From the NCBI GenBank assembly GCA_003118195.1, contig BEXV01000604.1:131460-195459 (forward strand): a DNA stretch of 64,000 nt. Reading direction: 5' to 3'. The number at the start of each line of letters is the position of its first letter. Position 1 is the stretch's first letter. This document shows positions 61,061 to 64,000 of the stretch, piece after piece. This DNA is from Hemicentrotus pulcherrimus. Lineage: Eukaryota > Echinodermata > Echinoidea > Camarodonta > Strongylocentrotidae. The position numbers and the translations under genes are program-made. The notes beneath the pieces are model-generated. The model worked only from the letters and a program-made list of their open reading frames with translations. It did not search any database and was not told the origin of the DNA.

Positions 61061-63009
61061 AACGCTCCCAAATTATTTTTCACCTCTCCTCAGAACTCGA
61101 CCTTCTCTTTGAGGCCTAAGTGTCAGAATTATAATGTGACGGTTAGCAAATACGAGAATGCTTTGTTCCTTGAAGTTAGTTGGAGCATTAACAGTGCCAG
61201 AAGACGGTTGGAGGGGGTGGTGTGATTTGATGTGGTTTGGTTTTATTTTCCGTTTAAAAATCAAAATACAAACAAGAATACAATTTACCATTATATCATA
61301 CATATCAAGAATTAAAAACGGCTGGAATGCTCTATTCAGAGCCAATATTAAGTACATTTTTCTGTACATTTTTCTAAATTTCTTCTGTAAAAATGTCTTA
61401 TTATACGAATCAAATATATCGATGAATACTTTGCAGTTCTTTTAGTATGGAACATTCGATTGACTGCGCTAGGTTCCCATCACCTTCAGATTATATTTCG
61501 AAAATAGCACAATAAATATAATCTTTGTGCTGGTCACAATGGTACAGAAAACCATAAGTAAAAGTAAGTAGAATCTCACAAAACAATGTAATTTGAACAT
61601 TACAACATGTGCTTTTCAGAATTCAACATGAAGGTATATTCTGTTAAAAGAGATGGGAAGAATTCAACTTATTTTTCTCAGTAGCACTACCAGCCGTTCG
61701 TAGTAAAAAGTAAAAAGATCCTAATCAAAGATATTTAACATAATTATATGATAAATACAATTCAGAAATTCTCTTAGTAAGCTTCATGCAAAAATAGTAA
61801 ACTTTACCATTAGTATAAAATTGCAATTTTAATATTAAATATAAAATTGCACTCTGACTAAACTCAACGTAAACTCCATTTCAGCTTCCGACTTACCATT
61901 GACCATATACAATATCTACAGCGGCATTCAAAATCAAAGTATCACATTTATGTTAATTTACTCGTTATATATTCTTAATTGGTTGTGGGGTTGATGATAG
62001 TCGTGTTCAATTATCTAGATTACTAAAATGTCGTTCTAGGCTATATCTTGTACGCTCTGCTATGTAATTTACAAGAGAATGTAATGCCAGATTTACTAAT
62101 ATTTACAAGCTTGCAAAGAATCCCAGCTTATCTAAGAAAAGGCAACTCACAACACTTATACTTTAGGTCTTCAAAAGAATATGATCAATTTTCTATTCAG
62201 TTTTTAGCAAATCAAATAACTACAAGAATAACATGTATCAATGTGATCAATTAACATTATCGAACCGTAAATTCATATTTCATTATGAATATCCTTCTTC
62301 GATGTTCAATCTGCTGCAAAGCAGGTGTGACGTTATTTCATCTTCAGACACTCTGTAATGTTACCTTTGCCAAGATTTATTTTTGAGAGAAATTCTTCGT
62401 CTTGCGGAGAAATAGTATTAATTTTAAGTTAACGAATCATCTCTAAAGAAGATGTTAAAACACTACAAATTTTAGACGATACATAGAGAACTTCAAAATC
62501 TTCAATAATAGCGGGCAACTGAATTTTACTTACCATTTTTACAACTGTTAAAGAACTGTGTTTGCATAAAATGTCAACTTGGCAAGAATTATACAAGTAT
62601 GATACCGGTCACTTCCTTCAAAGTAATTATCTAATTTTAGAACAAACAGTGTTTGTCTCTAATTGAGATATCATGTAGCTGGGAGGCACAAGAACTATGT
62701 TGATTCCTCACCCAATTTAGTTTTGTCCTTTGTAACAAATGATTTAAACAATTGTTATGAAGGCTATCAAGATATTTAAAGAGAAGATTGAGTTCTGGGA
62801 AGATGTGGAAAATAATTGTTGAGAGTTATTATTGTTACTATGCAAGTGTGGAAGAACATCAAATAAAAGATGTTCCGTGAAAAGCATGGCTCTTCAAATG
62901 CCTTAATATTCTAAATATGGCATGTTACATCATACGAATGGGGACGTATTTTTATGCCACATGTTCTTGTAGTCCCATATACATCTTTCTCTGTACAGTG
63001 CTTGTAACG

Positions 63010-63201
63010 TCACCAAGACTGGGTCAAATTTTCTATCATTTTGATGATTCCAGAATCTTGCAGTACATACCAATACGTATATGCTAGATGATCAACCTTT
63101 CCTGATCCTTTCCACGTTTCTTTCACAATGCAATCGCATGACCAGAACTCAACTTTATCTTTAAGGCCTTGTGTCCCTTTTGCATAGTGCACCGAATTCA
63201 C
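63010..63201 (-). other. Short open frame shared with copy 1
   Basis: 63-codon counterpart of 44957-45151, with FWSCDCIVKETWKGSGK; one codon shorter by an in-frame 3-base deletion. Product unknown and coding status doubtful. Confidence 0.25.
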
Positions 63202-63704
63202 TTACACTTTGCTTGAATCACATGGATTTTAAGTATGTCTAGTTTCTCAAATCAAATATAGGAGTAATATTTGAAGAAAAAAAAATGATATGAAAAAAAA
63301 AAAGAAACTCATGAATGTCTAAATTGTATTCAATCAAACACGAATGGGCAACTCTGTGACGTTTCTTTCGAAGTGACGTGTCTTTCTGTTAATTCCATTT
63401 TCTCAGTTGTAGATGAATTATGAATGTATATATCTTTCGATACAGGGTTTGTGTAGAAATACAATCAAAATATGTGTAATGATTGCATCTAGAGGGCATG
63501 CATGATTACATATTTTATTGGGGGAAAATATTATTTCAATTGGAGAGGATCTCACATAGTCCGTCACAAGTTGAAAATTTGTGTTTCATAACTTCCTTAT
63601 TTTTATCAGATTGCTTTCACCGATCTGTTTCTCTTACTTTCCTGCTCCTGTCAAAACTAACTTCATATCAGGGTGGAATTCCCCGAAACAAATCTTTCAT
63701 GTCA

Positions 63705-63818
63705 TCACTTGCGGAACGGTGTGGTGTGATTCTGATAAACATACGTAGGTGGGGATGTTGTTCCATCCGTCGATATACTGCTGCTGGACCGAAGGCTGAC
63801 ATCCTCATACAGAACATC
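63705..63818 (-). CDS. Last exon of a paralogous receptor (partial gene)
   Basis: Preceded by TTTTGGAACAG as in receptor exon 11, phase 0, 37 codons and TGA, exactly the same length. Encodes DVLYEDVSLRSSSSI and TYVYQNHTTPFRK. The tyrosine motifs (YEDV, YVYQN) differ from DYIEPI of the neighbour, while the TTxF-K end is kept. The rest of this gene should lie beyond the right edge, in the same orientation. Confidence 0.75.
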   Translation of the reverse strand, partial: DVLYEDVSLRSSSSISTDGTTSPPTYVYQNHTTPFRK

Positions 63819-64000
63819 CTGTTCCAAAATCGAAGTGGAAAAAAAAATCATATGGATATACCTATTTAGGCCTTTATATTGAAAGGTGGAAATACCCACA
63901 AAAGGAGGAATGAATGTAAAGAGGTGTCAAACATTTTGTCATAGAGTCAGAACTTAAAATTGCAACATTTTACTGGAGTCTCACAAAAGGGATTTAATTT

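Larger units (their letters stand above)
61110..64000. repeat. Segmental duplication, copy 2
   Basis: Colinear with 43175-45930. Contains a ~235 bp insertion at 62600-62835 not in copy 1. Holds the last exon of a second receptor and its downstream flank. Confidence 0.9.

Overview
The window reads as AT-rich animal genomic DNA from an assembled draft: two runs of N, short coding exons with GT/AG borders, long introns, many CT/CA microsatellites, fold-back elements and decayed retroelements. The gene content (an invertebrate Inactive/OSM-9-type TRPV channel, an SRCR-EGF-fibrinogen secreted protein, a receptor made of phase-1 extracellular modules) and the repeat style point to a marine deuterostome. 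An echinoderm such as a sea urchin is the best guess, but it is an inference.

Layout. 1-6.2 kb: no gene that I can name, some decayed coding-like pieces. 6.2-12.0 kb (minus strand): six linked exons of an SRCR + EGF + fibrinogen-like protein with a clear stop at 6258; the 5' end is unresolved, with one possible upstream exon at 14648-14866. 11.2-17.6 kb: SINE and LINE debris, including reverse transcriptase remnants on both strands. 18.4-41.6 kb (plus strand): a complete 15-exon TRPV channel gene. Its spliced reading frame joins without error into 843 residues; intron 1 is about 10.5 kb and holds one assembly gap, and a second gap sits in intron 2. 45.6-59.0 kb (minus strand): an 11-exon type I membrane receptor with a signal peptide, four CUB-like modules, an EGF domain, a Thr/Ser-rich stalk, one transmembrane helix and a tyrosine-rich cytoplasmic tail. 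61.1-64.0 kb: a diverged duplicate of the 43.2-45.9 kb block, containing the last exon of a second receptor of the same kind whose body lies beyond the right edge.

The most interesting object is the receptor. Its tail carries an ITAM-like tyrosine pair with a 9-residue spacer, a YEEI motif, two PPDY motifs and a proline-rich stretch. It belongs to a tandem family in which the paralogue's last exon has the same length but different tyrosine motifs. Also notable: the TRPV pore has an Arg where a filter Met or similar is expected and lacks the usual Asp; the SRCR domain has lost both partners of one conserved disulphide; and two SINEs with different RNA polymerase III heads (one 7SL/Alu-like, one tRNA-like) share one 3' tail.

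The three genes show no operon-like relationship. All exon models come from reading splice signals and reading-frame phase by eye; no transcript or database search was available.
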